Below are positions 1-7,872 of a stretch of DNA of 64,000 nt, in pieces. How positions within the stretch are numbered: position 1 is the stretch's first letter; the number at the start of each line of letters is the position of its first letter. The notes under the pieces are model-generated. The model was not told the origin of the DNA. It made no database searches and saw only the letters and a list, made by a program, of their open reading frames with translations. The stretch lies in the NCBI GenBank assembly GCA_025055075.1, contig JANWYV010000020.1:62001-126000 (forward strand), given 5' to 3'. Made by a program: the position numbers and the translations under genes. Source of the DNA: Blastocatellia bacterium. Its GTDB lineage: Bacteria; Acidobacteriota; Blastocatellia; HR10.

Positions 1-1387
1 AGAAGTTCGCTCGCCGCGGATCGGCGAAAAGGCGGAAGAGCGGATGATCGGTCTCGATCTCGGTCAAGAGAGAGAACGGCTCAGAGCGCTCACCTTCGAT
101 CCTCACGCCGAGCCAAGGGCCGAATGTTCGATTGAACGTGCTCGCGTTCGTTTGAGGGCCAAGCGCGAGGATCATTCCCCCGCCCGCTGCGACGAACTCG
201 CGCAGCGCCGTCTCCAAGGCTGAATCGAGCATCGAGGGAGCTGTGACTACGACAGCCTCCGCTCGCTTCACCTCCTCCGGCGTCGCGTCTGCGAGCGCTC
301 GCACGACGACGCGCCCGGGACCGAACGCTTCATCGGCTAGAAGCGCCTGCTGCACATAGAAACTCGCGCTCTCCGCCAATGCGCGCGATCGCGCGCCTTC
401 GAGCACGAGTACCGGTCGCGGCGGCTCGCGTCGAATGATCGCGAAGAAGCGATCGTCCTCGGGCAATCGATCGGGATCAAGCTCCACGCGCACGCGATTG
501 AATCCGGGGTCGAGGGGGAATCCAGCGAACTCGACGGTCGCGACGGTCTCCGGATCGAGCACCAGTCGTTTCTCCTGGACGAGCCGATCGTTGACGAAAA
601 GGCGAACGGACGATGACGTCGCCGAACGATGGAAATTCCCCACGCGCACGAGGAGTCGTTCCGCGTATTGCGGTGTCGTGACCCGCGCGAGCGCGCGCAC
701 ATCCAAGATGGCGCGGTTTTCGCCGCCTTCGGAAGCGATGTCCACAGGAACGAGTTTCACATCGGGAGGGAGACGGATCTGGGACTCCGCAGATCGCCAT
801 CCCGCGCGTTGAAAGTCGGAGATGAGATAGATGACCCTCTCCCCGCCTTCGGCCTCTTCCAGAAGAGAGAGGGCGGCTTGTACTCCTCGCGCATAATCGG
901 TCGCGCGGAATGTGGGACGAAGCGATCGCACGGCGGCGCGCGCGTTCGCGCGATCGGGTGAGAGGGGCGCGCGCACATCCACGCGCGTGGAGAAGCCGAT
1001 CACGCCGATGCGAGCCCCGAGGGGAGCGTTCGCTATGATCGCCTCCGCCTTCTCGCGCGCTCGTGCGAAGCGCGCATCATAGCGCATGCTGAGCGAACAA
1101 TCCACAAGCAGGACGAGCGCCGCTCCGAAACGCCCTTCCCCGCTGTGACCCCGCAGATACGGGCGCGCGAAGGCGAAGACGAGCAGCAACAGAGCCATCG
1201 CGCGCAACAGGAAGAGGAGCCAATGCCTCAAACGTCTCCGCTTGTGCACGGGTTCTGGCAGTCGTCGCAAGAATAGGACCGACGCGAAAGGGATGCGCTG
1301 CTTCGGCTCCCGCCGCATCAGATGAATGAGCACTGGGATGAGGAGCGAGAGCGCGCCGAGCAAAAACCATGGACTCAGAAACGACAT
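1..1387 (-). CDS. BatA-type vWA membrane protein, 3' end beyond window
   Basis: The reading frame opens with ATG at 1387 and stays open to the window edge, so about 462 residues are visible and the C-terminus is missing. Residues 5-24 and 58-77 are hydrophobic segments flanking a basic stretch, which is the layout of the BatA N-terminal double-transmembrane domain. A von Willebrand A domain follows, with a metal-ion-dependent adhesion site DCSLS at residues 96-100. Proteins of this kind sit in the inner membrane and are thought to work with MoxR ATPases in envelope-protein assembly or stress tolerance. The start lies 10 nt after the DUF58 stop, so it is the last visible gene of the operon beginning at 10136. 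Family assignment is firm; substrate is unknown. Confidence 0.85.
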   Translation of the reverse strand, partial: MSFLSPWFLLGALSLLIPVLIHLMRREPKQRIPFASVLFLRRLPEPVHKRRRLRHWLLFLLRAMALLLLVFAFARPYLRGHSGEGRFGAALVLLVDCSLSMRYDARFARAREKAEAIIANAPLGARIGVIGFSTRVDVRAPLSPDRANARAAVRSLRPTFRATDYARGVQAALSLLEEAEGGERVIYLISDFQRAGWRSAESQIRLPPDVKLVPVDIASEGGENRAILDVRALARVTTPQYAERLLVRVGNFHRSATSSSVRLFVNDRLVQEKRLVLDPETVATVEFAGFPLDPGFNRVRVELDPDRLPEDDRFFAIIRREPPRPVLVLEGARSRALAESASFYVQQALLADEAFGPGRVVVRALADATPEEVKRAEAVVVTAPSMLDSALETALREFVAAGGGMILALGPQTNASTFNRTFGPWLGVRIEGERSEPFSLLTEIETDHPLFRLFADPRRANF

Positions 1388-1397
1388 CGCATGCCCC

Positions 1398-2315
1398 TCA
1401 CTGAAGGCGCGCCCGCCGTCCGAGATAGGTGTAGAGCGCCCAATCGAGCGGTTGCGTCGTGAGCACCCGCTGATACGCGATCCCATGAGCGCGACAAAAG
1501 CGCTCCACCTCATCCAGATGTCGGCGAACGGCCTCGCGATAGTCAGCGCTGAGCGCATCGGGCGCGATGGGAATCTCCTCCCCCGTCTCCATGTCCACGA
1601 AGCGCGCAGCTTCCGTGAACGGGAACTCCACCTCCGAAGCATCCAGGAGGTGAAAGACGATGAGGTCCTGTCCTTGGGCTCGGAGAAGCCGCAAGGCGGA
1701 TCCCAACACATCCGGCGGCTCGTACAGGTCCGAGAGGAGGATGATGATGCCGCGCCGCCGCACGCGCTCGGCGATGCGCCGCAGTGCGTCCGCGATCGCT
1801 GACGTCCCCCCCGGCTTCAGCCGTTCCAACGTGCTCAATAGGAGATGGAGCTGCCCTGGTCGCAATCGCGCCGGAATGTACTCCACAATTCCGCGATCGA
1901 AAGTGATCAAGCCGACAGCGTCGTTCTGTCGCGTCGCCAGATAAGCGAGCGACGCGGCCAGATAACATGCATACTCACGCTTCTCGATGGCCGGCGGTTG
2001 CCGATAGGCCATCGAGGCACTCACATCCAGGAGGATATACACGCGCGTGTTCGTGTCGCCTCGAAACTTTTTGATGTAAGTCCGGTCGGTCCGCGCCAAG
2101 ACCTTCCAGTCGAGATACCGAAGATCGTCGCCGGGCATATATGGACGATACTCCGCGAAATCCACGCTGAAGCCGATGTAGGGTGAACGATGTAAGCCAG
2201 CGAGGAATCCCTCGACGACCGTGCGCGCCAGCAGTTCCAGCGACGAGATCTTCGCCAGCACTTCCGGACGCAAGAATCGAAATGTCGGACGCGATCCCTC
2301 AGCGGACCGATTCAT
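1398..2315 (-). CDS. DUF58 domain protein (MoxR partner)
   Basis: This 305-residue protein carries the DUF58 signature EYRPYMPGDDLRYLDW (residues 55-70) and a vWA-like metal site DVSAS at 97-101. DUF58 proteins are almost always encoded next to a MoxR AAA+ ATPase and are presumed to be its partner or substrate adaptor. The ATG at 2315 overlaps the MoxR stop as ATGA, which is why I chose it over an in-frame start 240 nt upstream inside MoxR. No signal peptide or membrane segment is evident, so it is probably cytoplasmic. Translational coupling to MoxR supports equimolar production. Confidence 0.9.
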   Translation of the reverse strand: MNRSAEGSRPTFRFLRPEVLAKISSLELLARTVVEGFLAGLHRSPYIGFSVDFAEYRPYMPGDDLRYLDWKVLARTDRTYIKKFRGDTNTRVYILLDVSASMAYRQPPAIEKREYACYLAASLAYLATRQNDAVGLITFDRGIVEYIPARLRPGQLHLLLSTLERLKPGGTSAIADALRRIAERVRRRGIIILLSDLYEPPDVLGSALRLLRAQGQDLIVFHLLDASEVEFPFTEAARFVDMETGEEIPIAPDALSADYREAVRRHLDEVERFCRAHGIAYQRVLTTQPLDWALYTYLGRRARLQ

Positions 2316-3340
2316 ACCGAGAGACCCGATGTCGGTTCCGGCACCGCCTCCAACAGGCGGCGGATGATCTCCTCCGAATTCACCCCTTCGGATTCGGCCT
2401 GGAAATTCACGAGGATGCGATGGCGCAGGACCGGATATGCGAGCGCGCGCACATCCTCGCACGAGACATGATAGCGACCGTTCAAGATCGCGCGGGCTTT
2501 CCCCCCGAGGATGAGGAACTGCGAGGCGCGCAGGCTCGCTCCCCAATTGACCCACTTGCGGACGAAGTCGAAGGCGCCGTTCCCCGGCCGGCTCGCCCCC
2601 ACCAAGCGCACGGCATAGCGGATGACCGAGTCGGCCGCCGGCACCTGGCGAATCAAGCGCTGGAATTCGATGATGTCCCGTCCTGTGATCTGCCGCTCGA
2701 AGACGACGTCTTGCGGCACCGTCGTCGCTCGCACGACTTCCACTTCTTCCTCTTCGCTCAAGTAGCCGATCTTGATGTTGAACATGAAGCGATCCAACTG
2801 CGCTTCCGGAAGCGGATATGTTCCCTCCAACTCGATCGGATTCTGCGTCGCGAGCACGAAGAAGGGCTTCGGCAGCTCGTAGGTCACGCCCTGCACCGTC
2901 ACCGCCCCCTCCTGCATCGCCTCCAGCAACGCCGCCTGCGTCTTCGGCGGCGTTCGATTGATCTCATCCGCCAAGACGATGTTGGCGAAGATGGGCCCGG
3001 GCACGAAATGGAAATGCCGCTTGCCCGTCGCTCGATCTTCTTCGATGACCTCCGTCCCCGTGATGTCGCTCGGCATGAGATCGGGAGTGAACTGAATGCG
3101 CTTGAACTTCAAATCGAGGGCATTGGCGATCGTCTTGATCAAGAGTGTCTTGGCTAATCCCGGCACTCCTGTGATGATCGAATGGCCGCCGACGAAGAGC
3201 GAGATGAGCACCTGTTCGATCACGTCGTCCTGTCCGATGATCACCTTCCGGATCTCCCGCAGGATCTGCTCCTTCGCTCGGACGAGCTTCTCCAGCAATT
3301 CCTCATCGCGAGTTTGATCCACGGCCTTATTGATGAGCAT
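2312..3340 (-). CDS. MoxR family AAA+ ATPase
   Basis: A 342-residue AAA+ ATPase of usual MoxR length. Walker A is GVPGLAKT (residues 58-65), Walker B is LADEIN (123-128), and the sensor-1 region reads ATQNPIELEGTYPLPEAQLDRF, typical of MoxR (residues split here only by description). MoxR proteins act as chaperone-like motors that remodel or insert cofactors into partner proteins, often together with vWA proteins such as the two encoded downstream. The start at 3340 was preferred because AAGGAGAG lies just upstream; an in-frame ATG 54 nt further up has no such site. A 69-nt gap separates it from the DUF4159 gene. Confidence 0.93.
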   Translation of the reverse strand: MLINKAVDQTRDEELLEKLVRAKEQILREIRKVIIGQDDVIEQVLISLFVGGHSIITGVPGLAKTLLIKTIANALDLKFKRIQFTPDLMPSDITGTEVIEEDRATGKRHFHFVPGPIFANIVLADEINRTPPKTQAALLEAMQEGAVTVQGVTYELPKPFFVLATQNPIELEGTYPLPEAQLDRFMFNIKIGYLSEEEEVEVVRATTVPQDVVFERQITGRDIIEFQRLIRQVPAADSVIRYAVRLVGASRPGNGAFDFVRKWVNWGASLRASQFLILGGKARAILNGRYHVSCEDVRALAYPVLRHRILVNFQAESEGVNSEEIIRRLLEAVPEPTSGLSV

Positions 3341-3409
3341 CGCGTTCTCTCCTTCCCTTCCGGAAATCCGGCGAGCCGATGAAGCTCGCCTCAAATGGCG
3401 AAATGCCGC

Positions 3410-4165
3410 TCAATGTGTCAAGGCATAGATGGCGTAATTCACGCCGAACTTAAACGCCTCGTTCGTATACTCGATAGGCGCGAAGGGATCGTCCGACCAC
3501 TCCCAGTATTCGCTCACATCGTTGTTGTAGTTGACGATCATCATCAAGCGCCCCTTCTTGTCCGAGAGTCCGAAGAACTTCGGCGCCCCCTCGCCATAAG
3601 GAGGGGGCACCTCCAGCGTCTTGATGCTGAAGAAGCAATTGAAGATGGGATGCGAGATGTCCAACTCCTGAAGCTCCAGATCGGGGAATGCACGGCGCAA
3701 ATGCGCGCGAAGATTCTCCAAGGCCCACTCCTCTCGGAAATCATCCACGATGAGGAAGCCTCCGCGCAGCAGATACTCGCGCAAGCCTTCGATCTCTCGA
3801 TCGCTCAAGCTCATGAATCCGACCTCGCAGAGGTAAGCGAAAGGATATTTGAAGAGTCGCGGATCGTCAAAACGGAGGATCACTTCATCGGGATTGGGGT
3901 CCACGAGGCTCACTTCGCTCAAGATCTTCATCAAGTGGCGCCCGCCGCGGGGATAATCGTGCGCCCAAGGCGGCACGCCGCCAAAGAACGCGCGCGAGGA
4001 GAATCGCCCGCCGTACTGAATGCGGGCGAAGGTGAACCGATTCGAATGCGCGTCCAGGTTCGCGCTCGGCTGCGCCTCTTTGCGCGGCGCTCCGCTCAGG
4101 AGCACCGCGAGCGCGCACCCGATGAGCCACACGCGCGGATGATGAGAACGGCTTCGATGTCTCAT
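3410..4165 (-). CDS. Exported DUF4159 domain protein
   Basis: The 251-residue product starts with a basic stretch and a hydrophobic segment ending in LLSGAP, a probable signal peptide or lipoprotein-like leader. The mature part matches DUF4159: FTFARIQYGGR, then a segment with FDDPRLFKYPFAYLCEVGFM, GGFLIVDDF and, near the end, NYNNDVSEYWEW. DUF4159 resembles a glutamine-amidotransferase-like fold and is commonly encoded in MoxR/DUF58/BatA clusters, but its function is not established. GGGAGGGAGAG precedes the chosen ATG. The stop of the upstream TPR gene lies 18 nt away, consistent with one operon. Confidence 0.85.
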   Translation of the reverse strand: MRHRSRSHHPRVWLIGCALAVLLSGAPRKEAQPSANLDAHSNRFTFARIQYGGRFSSRAFFGGVPPWAHDYPRGGRHLMKILSEVSLVDPNPDEVILRFDDPRLFKYPFAYLCEVGFMSLSDREIEGLREYLLRGGFLIVDDFREEWALENLRAHLRRAFPDLELQELDISHPIFNCFFSIKTLEVPPPYGEGAPKFFGLSDKKGRLMMIVNYNNDVSEYWEWSDDPFAPIEYTNEAFKFGVNYAIYALTH

Positions 4166-4183
4166 CCCTCTCCCTCCCACGCT

Positions 4184-6865
4184 TCAATGCTCGACGAGTT
4201 TCAAAAGGAGCGCTTGCGCTTTCTCGAATCCGGGCGCGATCTCCAGCGCCCGCAGGATTTCGCGTCGCGCCTCCGCGCGCGCGCCCTTCGCCAACAAAGC
4301 TCGCGCGAGCTGATAATGCGCTTCCGCGCGATCCGGCGGGTTCAGATGCAAGACAGCGGAGAACGCGCGCACGGCTCGCTCCGGTTGATTCTGCTCCAGA
4401 TAAAACTCTCCGGCCTGCGCCTGCACGTCTCGATCCAAGGGAGAAATCGCCAGGATGGCCTCCAATGCATTCTCAGCAATGTCCTTCTTCCCCAGCTTGA
4501 GCGCCAGTCGAAGGACGCGCCGCAACACCTCTTCATTCGCCTCCTCGCGAGTCGCCCACTGTTGGAGCACCGACAAAGCCTCGGCTTCGTCCCCACGCGC
4601 CTCGAAGATCGCCGCCAGCGCTTCGTAGGCATTCTCGGGTCCCGTGTAGAAGGGGAAGAGGCGAATCGCCTCGCGCAAATGGACGATGGCCGCTTCCAAA
4701 TCTCCACGCGCGCGGAGTATCCGCCCCAGGCGCAAATGCGCGGCGAAATTCTCCGGATGACGCGCGAGCGCCGCTCGAGCCTCTTCCTCCGAGACCTGCG
4801 GTCGCCTGAGCAGATGCAGATCGAGTCGCGAGAGATAAGGCCCAATCTCTCGCGCCACATGCTCACGAAAGAGCCGATCCAACTCCTCCACGCTCATGCC
4901 CAGCGCTTTCTGAAACACTCCTTCGGTGCGCTCCCCCTGGCGATAAAGCGCGAGCATATGGCGCAGTCGCTCAAACCCGAATCGCTCCACGATGAACTCG
5001 ACGACGAGCGAAGCCTGAAAATAGGCGAGGGAGAGCGCCTGCGGAGACGAAGGGCGAAGGAACGCCGCCTCCAAATGGCGCAAGGGGACGAACTGCCCTT
5101 CCGCGAAAGCGTGCGCGAATTCGAGCGTCCATTGATGCCCCCATCCGGGTCGCGCCCGCCGCTCTTCATAAACCGAGATGCCCTCGGAGAACCATCGCGG
5201 GATACGATAGGCCGTCGCCTGCAGCGTGATCACATGCACGAACTCGTGCCATGCCGTGCTCGCCCAGTTGAACGATCCCTGCGGGCGCGCCGAAGGGGAA
5301 TCCATCACGATCACCCGTCCGAAGCACGCGCCGAGCGCTCCGAGCCCCGGCAGCCCGACGGTCTTCACGGCGAAGTCCTCGTGATTGGGGAACAGCTCGA
5401 CGATGATCGGCCCATCGGGTCGAAACTGATACCGTTCGCTGAGCCGTCCATACGCGCGTTCGAGCAGATCTGCCACAAGCGGCGCGACGACGGGATGCTC
5501 CGAAGGCGCCATGCGAATGAGGAAATGCTCTGTGATCGTCTCCCGATAGGCGCGCATGCTGTCGAGCAGATCGAGCGTGTTCTTCACCCAGACATTGAAC
5601 GGATCTCCGGCGAAGGCGCGCTCCAAGACCTCGCGCCCCTCTGCATCGCGCCCGAGGCGCAAGAGGTTCAATCCTAATGTCGCCCATGCTCGCCACAGCC
5701 ACGGCGACAGCTCAACGGCGCGCCGCGCGAACTCGACGGCTTCAGGATATCGGCGGTTGAGCACAGCGAAATCGGCGAGCGTGGCGTACAGCTCGCCATA
5801 GCGCGGATTCGATCTCAGCACGCGCTGAATCTCCTCAGCCAGCTCGGCCGCGCGATCCTCCAGATAAAAGGCCACAGCGCGCAACGCGCGCGTCGAGAGC
5901 GAGTGCGGATTCACGCGAAGTGCCTCCCCGAGATGCCGCTCGGCCGTCTCGATATCGCCCACTTCCAGCAACAGCGCTGCCATGAGATCGTGAGCTTCGA
6001 CCAGCCGCGGATTCACTGCGAGCGCCCGTTGCACATGGGCGAATGCTTCGCTTCCACCGTTGATCCGCGTGCTCCGAGCAAGCCCCAGATGCGCCCGCGC
6101 GCAATGGGGATTGATCCGCAAGGCGTCGCGGAAGAAGCTCGCGGCCTCCGCGTAGTTGTACCTTTCGACGAAGAGATCGCCGGCTTGCAGATACGCTTCC
6201 CGAAATGCGGGATCGCGCTCGATGGCCTCGGCATACAACTCATTCGCCTCATGCGGACGGTCCAAATAGGCGAACGCGCGCGCCGCCCACGTCAGGTCTT
6301 CCGCCGATTGCAGCCCTTGCGCGAGAGCTTGTGCGGTGAGACGGCGCAGCCATTCGCGTGCTTCCTCAACGCGTCCCATCTGCCACAAGACCCACCCCTT
6401 TTGCACGCCCGCGCGGAGGCGGCCCGGCCATCCTTCGTGCGCGAGCGCGCGATCGAACGCTCGCTGCGCGTCCTCGTATCGGCCAGTCATCAGATGAATC
6501 TCCCCGAGCAGCATCTCCAAGCGCGCTATTTCGCCGGTGGTGAGAGCGCGGTCCGCACGCGCGAGGACCTCGCGGGCGGTCCGTTCGGCGTCCTCATATC
6601 GCCCCGTCTCCGCATAAGCCGTGATCAATCCTTCCGCCGCGCGGGCTGGTTGCTGATCGAGCGCCATTTGAAGTCGAGCGATCGCCTCCGCATATTCCCC
6701 GCGCCGCAGCTTCTCCCATCCCGCGTCGAGCGACGACTGCGCCGCCGCTCGTTCGCCTACTGCCAGCAAAACGAAGAGAACTAGGAGACGACCTCCCGTC
6801 CGCCACGCGCGGTTTCCGACGCTCGATCGCGTCCACAGCGACCACGTCATGCGCATTCGGGTCAC
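4184..6865 (-). CDS. TPR protein with gluzincin (peptidase MA-like) domain
   Basis: An 893-residue protein with an N-terminal hydrophobic export segment (about residues 26-42), a long array of tetratricopeptide repeats (about 45-430), a central protease domain and more TPRs (about 690-890). The protease domain carries HEFVH at 540-544 and a glutamate in WFSEG (E561), the HExxH...E arrangement of gluzincin zinc peptidases, so all three metal ligands and the catalytic Glu are present. GTG at 6865 overlaps the stop of the caspase-like gene (GTGA); ATG codons at 6856 and 6850 are alternatives. It is probably periplasmic. The pairing of two TPR blocks around a peptidase suggests recognition of protein partners, perhaps those handled by MoxR. 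Confidence 0.82.
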   Translation of the reverse strand: MTRMRMTWSLWTRSSVGNRAWRTGGRLLVLFVLLAVGERAAAQSSLDAGWEKLRRGEYAEAIARLQMALDQQPARAAEGLITAYAETGRYEDAERTAREVLARADRALTTGEIARLEMLLGEIHLMTGRYEDAQRAFDRALAHEGWPGRLRAGVQKGWVLWQMGRVEEAREWLRRLTAQALAQGLQSAEDLTWAARAFAYLDRPHEANELYAEAIERDPAFREAYLQAGDLFVERYNYAEAASFFRDALRINPHCARAHLGLARSTRINGGSEAFAHVQRALAVNPRLVEAHDLMAALLLEVGDIETAERHLGEALRVNPHSLSTRALRAVAFYLEDRAAELAEEIQRVLRSNPRYGELYATLADFAVLNRRYPEAVEFARRAVELSPWLWRAWATLGLNLLRLGRDAEGREVLERAFAGDPFNVWVKNTLDLLDSMRAYRETITEHFLIRMAPSEHPVVAPLVADLLERAYGRLSERYQFRPDGPIIVELFPNHEDFAVKTVGLPGLGALGACFGRVIVMDSPSARPQGSFNWASTAWHEFVHVITLQATAYRIPRWFSEGISVYEERRARPGWGHQWTLEFAHAFAEGQFVPLRHLEAAFLRPSSPQALSLAYFQASLVVEFIVERFGFERLRHMLALYRQGERTEGVFQKALGMSVEELDRLFREHVAREIGPYLSRLDLHLLRRPQVSEEEARAALARHPENFAAHLRLGRILRARGDLEAAIVHLREAIRLFPFYTGPENAYEALAAIFEARGDEAEALSVLQQWATREEANEEVLRRVLRLALKLGKKDIAENALEAILAISPLDRDVQAQAGEFYLEQNQPERAVRAFSAVLHLNPPDRAEAHYQLARALLAKGARAEARREILRALEIAPGFEKAQALLLKLVEH

Positions 6866-7872
6866 GGCTTCCCCCTCCGCGCGTTGATGCGTTCAGTGAG
6901 CCTGGCCAATTCCAAGAGCCATCGTTCCAACTCCCGCTCGTACTCGTCCGGCGACATCTCGGTTTTCCGCGCTTTCACCGCCTCGATCTTCTCAAGGAGC
7001 GCCTGCCGTTGGCGAAGCAGCGCGCGCAATTCCTCATCTTCCTCGCCGATCTCGACGGGCGCTTCCAGATACACGGTTCGAGCCAACCGTCCATCCCCCT
7101 CACCGATTTCCCCGTGTCCGATGCCATCGCCATTATCGTCGAGGAGCGGATGTTCGGTCGCCAGGACTCCTTGCCGCGCATAATGCTCCGCCGTCAACCT
7201 GGTGGCGAAGGCGAATGCTTCCGCGAGCGACGTGCGTCCGTCCTTGTCGGTGTCTGCCCGCGCATCGGCGAAAGCTTCGAGGAGATACTGCGCGAAGATC
7301 GTCGCTTGCTGCTCGCGCCCGCTGCGCGTGGCCGTGATGATGACCGTTCCCGGCCGACTCAGGATCGGGAGGAACGCGCCGCTGGAGCTAGCCGTATTCA
7401 CGAAGACGATGTGACGAGCCCTCACTTCCGACAAGAGCGCGCGGAAATCCTCCGCCGAGAGATCTGGCCCGACCAGATTGAAATATCCGCGCTCGCCATC
7501 AAAGCTCCCATGCCCGATCAGGAAGATGACGACGAGGCTCTCGGGTGTGCTCTCGCTGCGAACGCGCTCCAGCGCGCGGCGAACGGCATCGGCCGTCGCG
7601 CGCGCCGCGTTCGGCGAACACCCGCGGCCGTCAGGGGTGAGCACGAAGATATGCTCAGGGCGAAACCGCCAGCGTTCGGTGAGGAGTCCACAGAGGCGCT
7701 CCGTCCATTCGGCAAACCGACGCTCGAATGCTGGGTCGCCGCCAAGGCCACGCACGAGCACAGCGAACCGTTCATCGGGTGCGCGTCGCTCCTCCTGTGC
7801 GTGGGCCCCGCCGAGGAGAAGCAATCCCAACGCCACGCTGATTCCCACCTTTTCGAAGAAGGCTCGCATCAT
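6862..7872 (-). CDS. Caspase/legumain-like protein with Cys-to-Ser change
   Basis: The 336-residue protein begins with a signal peptide (about residues 1-26, ending GGAHAQ). The clan CD peptidase pattern is visible: hydrophobic strand followed by the histidine motif IGHGSF (H121) and a second strand followed by NTASSSGAF (159-167). Aligned on the conserved SG, the catalytic cysteine position (as in EACESG of legumains) is Ser162. A calcium-type loop DTDKDGRTS (208-216) and DDNGDG follow, then a charged C-terminal helix. The start ATG at 7872 overlaps the upstream stop (ATGA) and is preceded by GGGAGGG. It is either a non-catalytic binding protein or a serine variant; the fold assignment is good, activity is doubtful. 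Confidence 0.8.
   Translation of the reverse strand: MMRAFFEKVGISVALGLLLLGGAHAQEERRAPDERFAVLVRGLGGDPAFERRFAEWTERLCGLLTERWRFRPEHIFVLTPDGRGCSPNAARATADAVRRALERVRSESTPESLVVIFLIGHGSFDGERGYFNLVGPDLSAEDFRALLSEVRARHIVFVNTASSSGAFLPILSRPGTVIITATRSGREQQATIFAQYLLEAFADARADTDKDGRTSLAEAFAFATRLTAEHYARQGVLATEHPLLDDNGDGIGHGEIGEGDGRLARTVYLEAPVEIGEEDEELRALLRQRQALLEKIEAVKARKTEMSPDEYERELERWLLELARLTERINARRGKP

Noticed and set aside
2183-3157. A 324-codon open frame on the plus strand
   Set aside because: It is antisense to MoxR and DUF58, whose motifs are unambiguous; composition is Arg/His-rich without a recognisable domain.
3395-5677. A 760-codon open frame on the plus strand
   Set aside because: It lies opposite the DUF4159 and TPR-protease genes, has no family motifs, and arises from their GC-rich codon bias.
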